Source of the DNA: UBA7067 sp051880615 | Lineage (GTDB): Bacteria; Bacillota; Clostridia; Oscillospirales; Acutalibacteraceae | DNA length: 64,000 nucleotides | Assembly: GCA_051880615.1 (NCBI GenBank) | Contig: JBJEOH010000034.1 | Span: 62,001 to 126,000 of the forward strand | Direction: 5' to 3' | Shown: positions 47,487 through 56,048 of the stretch, in pieces | How the letters are laid out: every line of letters starts with the position of its first letter | Numbering within the stretch: position 1 is the stretch's first letter | Program-made: the position numbers and the translations under genes | Notes under the pieces: generated by a model | What the model saw: the letters and a program-made list of their open reading frames with translations, nothing else | What the model was told of the DNA's origin: nothing | The model's database searches: none

Positions 47487-48683
47487 TTGAAAACTAAGTT
47501 GATGTGGATACCTTTTATTCCGCTGTTTGTCGGCGGTGTACTGCTCAGGGTTTATCAGGCAATGTTTGACCCTAAGGGCGCAGATACCGGACTTATGAGC
47601 GGAGGTGCGATTACTCTTGGGTTTGCGGCAATTATTATCGTTATGATTTTAGTGCTTGCCGTAATGTCAAGACTTGACCGCAGAACCTCAGCGTATTACG
47701 AGATAAAAAAGAATGTTCCGGCAGGAATATTTGCTATTGCGGCAGGAGCTTTTTTGTTTTCCGATGCAGTAACCTCGGTTATGGGCGGAATGGATATAAG
47801 TATTATAGTTGACGCGCTTATGTCAACTATAGGCGGTATTGCGATTATCGTTTTGGGAATATCATCGCTTTCCGGCAATAACAAGGCTAAGGATATGTCG
47901 GGCTTTATGGTGATGCCGGCGCTTTGGGGCTTTGCAAGAACATTTCTTACATTCCTTAGCGACACCACGATTGCGTCTGAGTCACGCGATATGACCGATT
48001 TGGTGTATATGGTGCTTATGACGCTGTTCCTGTTCAACTGCTCAATGGTATATATTAATCTAAAGGGCAGACACGCCGTTAAGGCTTGCTTTATCTACGG
48101 TTTGCCTGCTATTATGGTGAACACGGCGTATACTCTTTCGCACACAATTTGGCAGATGAAAAGCGGTACCTTCAGCTTTATTGAAAATGTAAGAACATAT
48201 GAATTCTTTGCGCTTTCACTGTTCGCCCTGTTTTTCCTCGTTGAGCTGTCACGCGGCGCATATGAGCGTTCCGATAAGGAGTACGAGGAAGCCGGTGTTG
48301 ACAGATATAAAATTCAGGAGCCGATAGTTGAATTTGAAGAAAATATCTCTCCTGATTCACTGATTCAGCTCAGCGACGACCCGATTATGCATCAGGCAGA
48401 GGAGCGAATGATGAGCATTGATGAATACTCAACGGGAGCATCGGCAGACGAGCTTGAAAAGTATAAGGACGAGATTTACGACAAATATGCCGAACAAGCT
48501 TCTGCTCAGGCTGATGAGGAAGAAGATGACTCTGCACGCTCAGCCGAGGAAGAGGACCAGGCGGATAATCAGCCGGCACAGTCGGAAAGCAGTTCTGACA
48601 AGGCGTATAGCGATTTTGACGATATTGATCTTGACAGTATTAACAAGCTGATAGATGAGCTTACAGGCGGAGAAAGTGATTAA
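47487..48683 (+). CDS. Polytopic membrane protein with long acidic C-terminal tail
   Basis: I do not recognise the family. The 398-residue protein has about eight hydrophobic helices in residues 5-245, followed by a cytosolic acidic tail of about 150 residues rich in D, E, S, A and Q that ends in a short DFDDIDLDSINKLIDEL helix. This C-terminal helix is amphipathic and could bind a partner protein. The start is taken as TTG at 47487, with AAGGGAG 8 bases upstream; an ATG at 47460 has no site. It stands alone just ahead of the thrS T-box promoter. Function is unknown. Confidence 0.7.
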   Translation: MKTKLMWIPFIPLFVGGVLLRVYQAMFDPKGADTGLMSGGAITLGFAAIIIVMILVLAVMSRLDRRTSAYYEIKKNVPAGIFAIAAGAFLFSDAVTSVMGGMDISIIVDALMSTIGGIAIIVLGISSLSGNNKAKDMSGFMVMPALWGFARTFLTFLSDTTIASESRDMTDLVYMVLMTLFLFNCSMVYINLKGRHAVKACFIYGLPAIMVNTAYTLSHTIWQMKSGTFSFIENVRTYEFFALSLFALFFLVELSRGAYERSDKEYEEAGVDRYKIQEPIVEFEENISPDSLIQLSDDPIMHQAEERMMSIDEYSTGASADELEKYKDEIYDKYAEQASAQADEEEDDSARSAEEEDQADNQPAQSESSSDKAYSDFDDIDLDSINKLIDELTGGESD

Positions 48684-48700
48684 TCTGCGATAAAAATTGC

Positions 48701-48729
48701 TTGACAATGTAAAAAAAGAGTGATAGCAT
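48701..48729 (+). promoter_or_regulatory. Promoter of the thrS T-box transcript
   Basis: TTGACA (48701-48706), 17 bases, TAGCAT (48724-48729). Transcription should start near 48737. Confidence 0.7.
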
Positions 48730-48736
48730 AATAATC

Positions 48737-48985
48737 AACAACGAACAAAGGCTATGACAGGGACGGGAATGTTCAAGTTGCCGGTACAGAGAGTGTGTTC
48801 ATCGGCTGAAAGGCACACCACGCACGAACTTTCCACACCACCCTTGAGCGGCACGCTGAAATAAGGCGTGACGGGCGGCTCCGTTAAAGGCTGTGAGGGC
48901 AGAAATATTCTGCTGAATTTGGGTGGAACCACGGACAATTAGCTTCGTCCCTTTTTGGGGCGGAGCTTTTATTTTTTATTGAAAG
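48737..48985 (+). promoter_or_regulatory. T-box leader of thrS
   Basis: The leader of about 250 bases before thrS carries the T-box core GGGTGGAACCACGG (48921-48934), which pairs with the uncharged tRNA acceptor end, and an AGAG-type stem I element near 48787. It ends in an intrinsic terminator. Uncharged tRNA-Thr should stabilise the antiterminator and allow thrS transcription. The specifier codon was not located with certainty; its identity as Thr is inferred from the gene controlled. Confidence 0.9.
48941..48985 (+). terminator. T-box attenuator terminator
   Basis: AGCTTCGTCCC (48941-48951) pairs with GGGGCGGAGCT (48957-48967) with G-U pairs, followed by TTTATTTTTTATT. It is the terminator half of the T-box switch. 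Confidence 0.85.
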
Positions 48986-48995
48986 GAAGATAGAA

Positions 48996-50939
48996 ATGGT
49001 AAGTGTAAAATTATCAAACGGAAGTGTCAAGGAAGTTGAAAACGGCACAACTGTTGCAGAAATTGTCAAGGGCATGGGCGGCGGATTTTTCAAGACCGCC
49101 TGCGTGTGTAAGATAAACGGAGAGGTTAAGGATTTGCGAACACCGGTTGAGAGCGACTGCGAGCTTGAGGTGTTAACCTTTGACAGCGTTGATGGCAAAA
49201 AGGCTTTCTGGCACACTGCGTCTCATGTGCTGGCGCAGGCAGTAAAACGCCTTTATCCGAATGCAAAATGCGCTATAGGCCCTGCTATTGACAACGGCTT
49301 TTACTATGACTTTGACCTTGAAAAGCCTTTTTCAAACGAGGATTTGGAAAAAATCGAAAAAGAGATGAAAGCTATTGTTAAAAGCGGAGCTGTGCTTGAG
49401 CAGTTTTCAAAGCCGCTTGACGAGGCTGTTGCGCTTTTACAGGAGAGGGAAGAGCCGTACAAGGTTGAGCTTGCTCAGGAGCACGCAGGAAAGGGCGAGG
49501 GCATAAGCTTCTATCAGCAGGACGAGTTTATTGATTTGTGCGCAGGCCCGCACCTTATGAGCGTTTCGCCGATTAAGGCGTTCAAGCTTACAAACTGCAC
49601 AGGAGCATATTGGCGCGGAGATGCAAACAATGCTCAGCTGTGCCGCGTTTACGGCATTGCGTTCCCGAAGGCGAGTATGCTTGAGGAATATATTGAAAAA
49701 AGAGAGCAGGCTATTGCAAGAGACCACAACAAGCTCGGTCGTGAGCTTGAGCTTTTTACAACCTCTGATATTATCGGTCAGGGCTTGCCGATTCTTTTGC
49801 CGAAGGGTGCAAGAGTGATTCAGCTTTTGCAGCGCTTTGTTGAGGATGAGGAGCAGAAGAGAGGCTGGCTGCTGACAAAAACGCCGTTGATGGCAAAGAG
49901 CGACTTATATAAATTGTCGGGTCACTGGGATCACTATCAGGACGGTATGTTTGTATTGGGCGACGAGGAAAAGGATAAAGAGGTGTTTGCGCTTCGTCCG
50001 ATGACCTGTCCGTTCCAGTATCAGGCATATCTGAACAGAGGTCGCTCATACCGTGACCTGCCGCTGCGCTATAACGAAACTTCAACCCTTTTCAGAAATG
50101 AGGCAAGCGGCGAAATGCACGGACTTATCCGTGTGCGCCAGTTCACAATCTCTGAGGGCCATCTTATGTGTACTCCCGAGCAGCTTGAGCAGGAGTTCAA
50201 AAGCTGTGTTGAGCTTACAACCTTTATGCTCAAAACTCTCGGCCTTTATGAGGATGTTTCATACCGCTTCTCACAGTGGGATCCCGACAACCGTGAAAAG
50301 TATATCGGCACAAAGGAGCAGTGGGATGAGGCTCAGGGCACAATGGAGAAAATCCTGAAGCATCTTGAAATTCCGTATGTAGTAGGCATAGGCGAGGCGG
50401 CGTTCTACGGCCCGAAGCTCGACATTCAGATTAAGAATGTTTACGGCAAGGAGGATACGCTGATTACAATTCAGATTGACCAGATGCTCGCCGAAAAGTT
50501 CGGTATGGAATATGTTGACAGGGACGGCGTGAAGAAGAACCCGTACATTATCCACAGAACATCTATCGGCTGCTACGAGAGAACGCTTGCTTTGCTTATT
50601 GAAAAATATGCCGGCGCATTCCCACTGTGGCTTGCTCCTGTTCAGGTTAAGCTTCTGCCGATTGCCGACAGACATATTGAGGCTCTTTCAAAGGTTAAGG
50701 AAGCTCTGGAGGCAAGAGGCATTCGCTGTGAGCTTGACAACAGAAGCGAGAAAATCGGCTATAAAATCAGAGAGGCTCAGCTTGAAAAGGTGCCGTATAT
50801 GATTCTTATGGGCGACAAGGACATTGAGAACGGCACTATTTCGGTTCGTTCCCGTAAGGACGGCGACATCGGCTCAATGAGCGTTGATGAGTTCCTTGCA
50901 AAGGCTCTTGATGAGATTGCAACAAAGGCGATAAATTGA
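48996..50939 (+). CDS. thrS: Threonyl-tRNA synthetase
   Basis: The 647-residue class II synthetase charges tRNA-Thr. It has the TGS domain (about 1-62), the editing SAD domain with HTASHVLAQAVKRLYP (about 71-86, first zinc/editing histidines) and DLCAGPH (about 183-189), the catalytic core with RPMTCPFQYQAYL (Cys for zinc), motif 2 RNEASGEMHGLIRVRQF and motif 3 GCYERTLALLIEKYAG, and the anticodon-binding domain from about 545. The length fits the family. AAAGGAAGATAGAA precedes the ATG. It is controlled by the T-box leader just upstream. Confidence 0.97.
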   Translation: MVSVKLSNGSVKEVENGTTVAEIVKGMGGGFFKTACVCKINGEVKDLRTPVESDCELEVLTFDSVDGKKAFWHTASHVLAQAVKRLYPNAKCAIGPAIDNGFYYDFDLEKPFSNEDLEKIEKEMKAIVKSGAVLEQFSKPLDEAVALLQEREEPYKVELAQEHAGKGEGISFYQQDEFIDLCAGPHLMSVSPIKAFKLTNCTGAYWRGDANNAQLCRVYGIAFPKASMLEEYIEKREQAIARDHNKLGRELELFTTSDIIGQGLPILLPKGARVIQLLQRFVEDEEQKRGWLLTKTPLMAKSDLYKLSGHWDHYQDGMFVLGDEEKDKEVFALRPMTCPFQYQAYLNRGRSYRDLPLRYNETSTLFRNEASGEMHGLIRVRQFTISEGHLMCTPEQLEQEFKSCVELTTFMLKTLGLYEDVSYRFSQWDPDNREKYIGTKEQWDEAQGTMEKILKHLEIPYVVGIGEAAFYGPKLDIQIKNVYGKEDTLITIQIDQMLAEKFGMEYVDRDGVKKNPYIIHRTSIGCYERTLALLIEKYAGAFPLWLAPVQVKLLPIADRHIEALSKVKEALEARGIRCELDNRSEKIGYKIREAQLEKVPYMILMGDKDIENGTISVRSRKDGDIGSMSVDEFLAKALDEIATKAIN

Positions 50940-51030
50940 TGCTTGGCGGCTCTTTGAATTAAGAGATGCTCATTGTTCAGAAACCTGAACTTGTTACGCT
51001 AAGCACAAATTTCGCGATAATCTAAAAAAC

Positions 51031-51073
51031 AAAAAGCCACCGTGGTTCAGCGATAAGCTGATAACGGTGGCTT
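51031..51073 (-). terminator. Hairpin terminator between convergent genes
   Basis: AAGCCACCG pairs with CGGTGGCTT, with an inner CAGC/GCTG stem. On the minus strand it is followed by TTTGTTTTTTAG, so it mainly ends the gene at 51112-51648; it may also stop thrS. Confidence 0.75.
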
Positions 51074-51111
51074 AATTATGCGATATTTTGTTTTGGAGAA
51101 TTGTGCGTGAA

Positions 51112-51648
51112 TTATTCCTCGTTTGAGTCGCTTTTGCCTGAGGCGTTTATAGTCTCGTCAATCTTGTCCTTTACAGACTGCAGGTCGTCATCCTTATATT
51201 CGTCGTCAGTGGTGCAGTCGGATTGCTCCTGCTTTTCCGCGTCAAGCTTGTCAGCTGCTGAGTCATCGGCTGCGCTGTTCTCCTCATACGAGCAGCACAG
51301 TGTAATATCACCGTTTTCGTCCTCTTCTTCAACCGGAAGCTCACTGCCGCCTGCTATCACCTGGGAGTCGATAAGCTCATGATAGCGTGTGATTGCTCTT
51401 TTAAATCTTTCGCTTGATTTAACGATTGCCTCACAATAGTCGTTTGCTTTGTCGCTTGCGGTCAGCTCGTTGTCCTTTATTTTTCTGTAGTACTCCTTGC
51501 CAAGCTCAATATAAGCCTTGTTGATTGTCTTAGCCTCGCTTCTCATAACAAGGCGAAGTCTGTTGACCTGTGCCTTTGTTCTGTTCTTTTCAACGATAGA
51601 CTGTACGGCATCATTGAAGCAGCTGCCGATTGATTCAAAAATATTCAT
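51112..51648 (-). CDS. Acidic coiled-coil protein of unknown function
   Basis: I do not recognise the family. The 178-residue protein has an N-terminal amphipathic helix (MNIFESIGSCFNDAVQSIV), a basic segment TKAQVNRLRLVMRSEAKTINKAY with long helices up to about residue 95, and a very acidic, disordered C-terminal half (EEEDENGD... DDEYKDDD). No transmembrane helix or signal is present. AGGGAGTGTTCAT precedes the ATG. The helical part could form a coiled coil. It is a single gene with its own terminator. Confidence 0.7.
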   Translation of the reverse strand: MNIFESIGSCFNDAVQSIVEKNRTKAQVNRLRLVMRSEAKTINKAYIELGKEYYRKIKDNELTASDKANDYCEAIVKSSERFKRAITRYHELIDSQVIAGGSELPVEEEDENGDITLCCSYEENSAADDSAADKLDAEKQEQSDCTTDDEYKDDDLQSVKDKIDETINASGKSDSNEE

Positions 51649-51858
51649 ATGAACACTCCCTGTTTAATGTGACTTTACCTTTACTATTTATTATGGCAGA
51701 AAAAACAGCGTGGGTCAAGCAAAGATAATAATTTTTTTATATTTATTAATAATTTCGAATGAAAAATTGTTTAAAATGTGTTATACTTAGTGATACATAA
51801 GCATTTTTTGATGAAAAAGAAAATTTTTATTGCCAATGAGCAGGATGGAGGCATATTT

Positions 51859-52524
51859 ATGTCTATAAGTGAGCTTAAGGCGGTTGAATGTCCGCATTGT
51901 CTTGGAAGCAACAAGATAGTATTTTACAGCAGTATTTCTCCGTCGTCGGATGAATCGCTGAGGAATTCTCTGCTGAATGATACACTTTTCAACTATACCT
52001 GTATTCACTGTGGGTATGAGGCAAGGCTTTCATACCCTGTGCTTTATAACGATGTGAACAGGCGGTTTATGATTTATTTCATTCCCGGCTGCGACAAAAG
52101 AGTCATAACCGACAGAGTTATAGAATATGACCGTTCAAGAATTGCGCCGATAAAAAAGAGGGTTGTTGCAGACTACAACAGTCTTAAAGAAAAAATAATA
52201 ATTTTCGAGTCTGGTCTTGACGATATGGCGATTGAGCTTACAAAGCTTGCGCTTAAGATAAAAACCGAGAAGAAGCTTGGAATTCACACAGACTGCGGAT
52301 ATTTTTCTTTTTATGATCGTCGGAAAATCGGCTTTACTTTTTTTGACGCCGATACAAAGGAAAAGCACCTTGAAACCGCAGGAATGCAGGTTTATCAAAA
52401 GTCGCTCGGTATTGCCGCAAGGCTTGGGCGTAAGCAGAGGATGAGCAAGGCATTTATAAATGTTGACAGACAGTGGGCAAAAGAGATATTGCACCGCTAT
52501 CAGCGATACGGCTTTGATGAATAA
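51859..52524 (+). CDS. CpXC-type zinc domain protein
   Basis: The 221-residue protein starts with a helix and two Cys pairs (CPHC at about 10-13, and CIHC at about 47-50) typical of the CpXC domain, a predicted zinc-binding domain found with uncharacterised Firmicute proteins. The rest is alpha/beta with an IIIFESGLDDMAIELTKLALKI helix and a GYFSFYDRRKIGFTFFD strand. It has no membrane segment. The ATG at 51859 is supported by GGATGGAGGCATATTT; upstream in-frame starts lack a site. Function is unknown. Confidence 0.75.
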   Translation: MSISELKAVECPHCLGSNKIVFYSSISPSSDESLRNSLLNDTLFNYTCIHCGYEARLSYPVLYNDVNRRFMIYFIPGCDKRVITDRVIEYDRSRIAPIKKRVVADYNSLKEKIIIFESGLDDMAIELTKLALKIKTEKKLGIHTDCGYFSFYDRRKIGFTFFDADTKEKHLETAGMQVYQKSLGIAARLGRKQRMSKAFINVDRQWAKEILHRYQRYGFDE

Positions 52525-52730
52525 TTTGATTTTGACGGCGGCTTGCGAGTGCCGAAAAAGTGAATAAAAAATTGTATAATACTTACAAAAGCACGGCAGA
52601 TAGGGCTTATCTTGGGATATTATTTACCAAATTCGTGCTAAAAATTCATACATTCTTAACACTTGTATACCGCTTTTAACTTACTATTAATAATGGTTTT
52701 AACATATTAAAGCGAAGGAGTGACCATTTA

Positions 52731-53693
52731 ATGGTTGAGGTTAAAAACCTTGTAAAAAAATACGGCGATCAGACTGCGCTTGACAATGTAAGCTTTACCG
52801 CCGAATCCGGCGAGATACTCGGCTTTCTTGGTCCTAACGGCGCAGGAAAATCAACCACGATGAATATTATTACGGGCTATATTTCATCAACATCCGGCAC
52901 TGTAACCGTTGACGGATGCGACATTCTTGACGACCCGACAGGCGCTAAGTCAAAAATAGGCTATCTGCCTGAGATACCGCCTCTGTATATGGATATGACG
53001 GTCAGAAAATACCTTGAATTTATGTTCAATCTGAAAAAGGTAAGACTGCCTAAGAAGGAGCATATCGACGAGGTTTGCGCGGTTGTGAAAATCAGAGATG
53101 TGCAGGACAGACTTATCAGGAATCTTTCAAAGGGCTATAAGCAGAGAGTTGGACTTGCGCAGGCGCTTCTGGGTAATCCGCCGGTGCTTATCCTTGACGA
53201 GCCGACTGTCGGTCTTGACCCGAAGCAGATTATCGAGATGAGAAATCTTATCAAGGGTCTGGGCAAAAAGCACACAGTTATTTTGTCCTCTCATGTTTTG
53301 TCAGAGGTTCAGGCAACCTGTGACAGAGTCATCATTATAAACCGTGGCAAGCTGGTTGCCGACAGCAAAACAAGCTCGCTATCTGAAACACTTTCAAGCT
53401 CACACAATCTTTTGCTCAGGGTTATCGGCTCTCCGTCCGGCGTTATGGACGCGCTTCGCTCGGTTGAGGGCGTTGTAAAGGTGCAGAAGGGTGTACAGGT
53501 TTCTGACGATTGCTATGAGTATGAGGTTCGTGCAGAGAAGGATACAGACCCGAGCAAGGGTATTTTCTATGCGATGGCAAAAAACAACAGCCCGATTGTC
53601 CTGATGAGGAGCAACGAGCTGTCGCTTGAAGAGGCGTTCTTAAGGCTTACCGAGCCTGTTGCCCAGTCAAGCAAAAAAGGAGGTAAGCGTTAA
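52731..53693 (+). CDS. ABC transporter ATP-binding protein (GldA/NatA-like)
   Basis: The 320-residue ATPase has Walker A GPNGAGKSTT (about 34-43), the Q-loop YLPEIPPLY, the signature LSKGYKQRVGLAQAL (about 134-148), Walker B LILDEPTVGLDP (about 158-169) and the H-loop SSHVLSEV. A C-terminal extension of about 90 residues follows, as in multidrug or gliding-type exporters. It powers the permease gene that overlaps by one base (TAATG). GAAGGAGTGACCATTTA precedes the start. The four genes 52731-57688 form one operon, with the Gld-like and DUF4340 proteins as extracytoplasmic partners. Confidence 0.93.
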   Translation: MVEVKNLVKKYGDQTALDNVSFTAESGEILGFLGPNGAGKSTTMNIITGYISSTSGTVTVDGCDILDDPTGAKSKIGYLPEIPPLYMDMTVRKYLEFMFNLKKVRLPKKEHIDEVCAVVKIRDVQDRLIRNLSKGYKQRVGLAQALLGNPPVLILDEPTVGLDPKQIIEMRNLIKGLGKKHTVILSSHVLSEVQATCDRVIIINRGKLVADSKTSSLSETLSSSHNLLLRVIGSPSGVMDALRSVEGVVKVQKGVQVSDDCYEYEVRAEKDTDPSKGIFYAMAKNNSPIVLMRSNELSLEEAFLRLTEPVAQSSKKGGKR

Positions 53694-54394
53694 TGGGTGC
53701 TATAATTAAAAGGGAGATAAGCGCCTACTTTACATCGGCGATTGCTTATGTTGTAATGGCGGTGTTCTTCCTGTTTTCGGGTATGTTTTTCTGGAATATG
53801 CTGTATTATGACAGCTCTAGTCTTGTGTATGTTTTTTCATCAATGTTTATGGTGACGCTTTGCGTTCTTCCTATTCTTACAATGAAGCTTATAAGCGATG
53901 AGAAAAGACAGAAAACCGACCAGGCTCTGCTTACTGCTCCGATAAGCGTGTGGCAGATTGTTCTTGGTAAATTTATTTCAGCCGAGATAATCTATCTTTG
54001 CTGTATGGCTATTTATATTCCTATGACGCTTGTTATTGCCTGCTTTACAGCACCGCAGTGGGGAATGATACTTTGCAATCTTATCGGTATGTTCCTGCTC
54101 GGCAGCTCGATAATTTCAATCGGCGTGTTTATTTCGTCTCTTACGGAGAGCCAGGTGGTTGCTGCGGTTGCAGGTATTGCAACGGGCTTCTTTATAAGTA
54201 TGCTCGACAATCTTGCTTCATTGATTGAGCTTGATTTTCTCAAAACAGCAGTTACATCTCTTTCCTTTATGACCCGCTATCAGAACTTCTATTCGGGACT
54301 TTTCAATATTGCAGATGTAGTGTTTTATTTAAGCGTAGTCGGTTTGTTCCTGTTCTTTACAACAAGAGTAATCGACAGAAAGCGCTGGAGCTAA
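53693..54394 (+). CDS. ABC-2 type permease (GldF-like)
   Basis: The 233-residue protein has six hydrophobic helices, starting MGAIIKREISAYFTSAIAYVVM, with the ABC-2 pattern TMKLISDEKRQKTDQALLTAPISVWQIVLGKFIS between helices 2 and 3 (about 62-93 by position). This matches the membrane subunit of the GldA-GldF-GldG type transporter. It overlaps the ATPase gene by one base. The Gld-like gene follows after 13 bases. The substrate is unknown. Confidence 0.9.
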   Translation: MGAIIKREISAYFTSAIAYVVMAVFFLFSGMFFWNMLYYDSSSLVYVFSSMFMVTLCVLPILTMKLISDEKRQKTDQALLTAPISVWQIVLGKFISAEIIYLCCMAIYIPMTLVIACFTAPQWGMILCNLIGMFLLGSSIISIGVFISSLTESQVVAAVAGIATGFFISMLDNLASLIELDFLKTAVTSLSFMTRYQNFYSGLFNIADVVFYLSVVGLFLFFTTRVIDRKRWS

Positions 54395-54407
54395 GGAGGG
54401 GATAGAG

Positions 54408-56048
54408 ATGGATTACAAAGACGAGAAGGAAGATTTAATCAGAAACACCCTCGAAGATGAAGCCGAGGATGCAAAAATCTCAGAAGAAGCCGCAAGTGCG
54501 CTTGAAGCAGGAACCTTTGACGAAAAGAAAAAAGCTGATGCTCCTGAGAAAAACATCGAACAGAACACTGTCGAAAGTGAGAGCGTGAAAAAGAAAAGAA
54601 AAAATCCCTTTTCATCACGCAAGTTTAAAAAGGGCGGCTTTGCCGTTATACTTACCTGCCTTGTCATAGTGGCAGTTATAGTGCTGAATATTATAGCTAA
54701 TGTATTGCAGACAAAGGTGCCTGCATTGTCGATTGATATGTCGGGACAAAACCTTTACGGTCTTTCGGACAGCACAAAGGAGCTGCTGAAAACTGTTGAC
54801 AAGGAGGTTGTAATTACCGTCCTGGCAAAGGAAGATAAGTATACACAGATTGACGAGAACTTCTTGAAGGCTAACGCTCTGCTCAAGAAATATGTTGCAG
54901 AAAATGATAAGATTTCAATAAAATACCTTGACTTGCAGTCTGACCCGACCTTTGTAAACAAGTATCCCAATGAAAATATAAAGGAATGCAGCTATATTGT
55001 AAGCTGCGGCGACAGATATAAATATCTTGATGTATCGGGCGATTTGTTCACAGTCTCAACAGACTACACAACAGGCAGTAACTATGTTGAGTCGTCTAAT
55101 GTTGAAAGCGCAGTGACTACGGCTATTTATTTTGTTACATCTGATAATCAAACAAAGGTTGCAGTGCTTGGAGGCTTCTCAGGAAACTCTCAGGGAAATC
55201 TGTCGAGCCTGACAACTCTCTTAAAGAGCAACAACTATGAGGTTGTCGATGTAAATCTGCTTGTTGAGGATATTCCGCAGGACAGCGATGTTGCAATTTT
55301 GTATCAGCCGATATCCGATTTGACAGAAGAGGCAGCAAAGCGTGTTACAGATTATCTGAGCAACGACGGTAAGTACGGCAAAAACTTGCTCTATGTTCCT
55401 ACATATACAAAGCTCGACGCTCCTAACATTGATTCAATCCTTGAGGAGTGGGGCATAAGCATCGGACAGGGCATTGTTGCCGAAACAGACGCTGACCATA
55501 TGCCGTATACCGGCGACTACTACTGTTCGGTATATGAATACGGCGGAACGGAATATACCGACGGACTCAAAGATAGCACGAAATATCTGATAGGCGCATA
55601 TACAAGACCGATTATTATAAACGATACGGCAAAGGCAACAGCTATTGCGACAACCTCGCAGAATTCTGCTATGCGCAGTTTTGACGCTGATGAAAACTGG
55701 GATCCGTCACAGCATATTGAGGGCAGCTTTAATGCCGGCGTAGTTAGTGTAAAGACAGGTGACGGGGCTAATTCAAAGCTTGCTGTCTGGGGCAGCGAGA
55801 TGTCGTTCTATTCACCGTGGCTTAATTCGTCAACCTTTGTAAACGGAGAATATTTTATAAATCTGTTTAACAAGCTGACAAACAGGCAGGATACCGGAAT
55901 TACGATTGCAAGCAAAGACACACAGAGCGCTCAGCTTGGTATTATGTCATCTCAGATATTCTTTATCGGTCCTATATTTATGTACTTGATACCGGCAGTA
56001 GTGCTTGTGTTCGGACTTGTAATATGGATCCGCAGGAGGCACAGATAA
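54408..56048 (+). CDS. GldG-family ABC-associated envelope protein
   Basis: The 546-residue protein has an acidic/basic cytosolic N-terminus of about 75 residues, a transmembrane helix (about 80-102), a long extracytoplasmic GldG-type domain (about 105-505: VPALSIDMSGQNLYGLSDSTKELL, then DKISIKYLDLQSDPTFV), and a C-terminal helix (about 515-540) ending IWIRRRHR. In Bacteroidetes GldG works with GldA/F; in Firmicutes this set is of unknown substrate. AAGGAGGGGATAGAG precedes the ATG. Its stop overlaps the next start by one base (TAATG). Confidence 0.88.
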   Translation: MDYKDEKEDLIRNTLEDEAEDAKISEEAASALEAGTFDEKKKADAPEKNIEQNTVESESVKKKRKNPFSSRKFKKGGFAVILTCLVIVAVIVLNIIANVLQTKVPALSIDMSGQNLYGLSDSTKELLKTVDKEVVITVLAKEDKYTQIDENFLKANALLKKYVAENDKISIKYLDLQSDPTFVNKYPNENIKECSYIVSCGDRYKYLDVSGDLFTVSTDYTTGSNYVESSNVESAVTTAIYFVTSDNQTKVAVLGGFSGNSQGNLSSLTTLLKSNNYEVVDVNLLVEDIPQDSDVAILYQPISDLTEEAAKRVTDYLSNDGKYGKNLLYVPTYTKLDAPNIDSILEEWGISIGQGIVAETDADHMPYTGDYYCSVYEYGGTEYTDGLKDSTKYLIGAYTRPIIINDTAKATAIATTSQNSAMRSFDADENWDPSQHIEGSFNAGVVSVKTGDGANSKLAVWGSEMSFYSPWLNSSTFVNGEYFINLFNKLTNRQDTGITIASKDTQSAQLGIMSSQIFFIGPIFMYLIPAVVLVFGLVIWIRRRHR

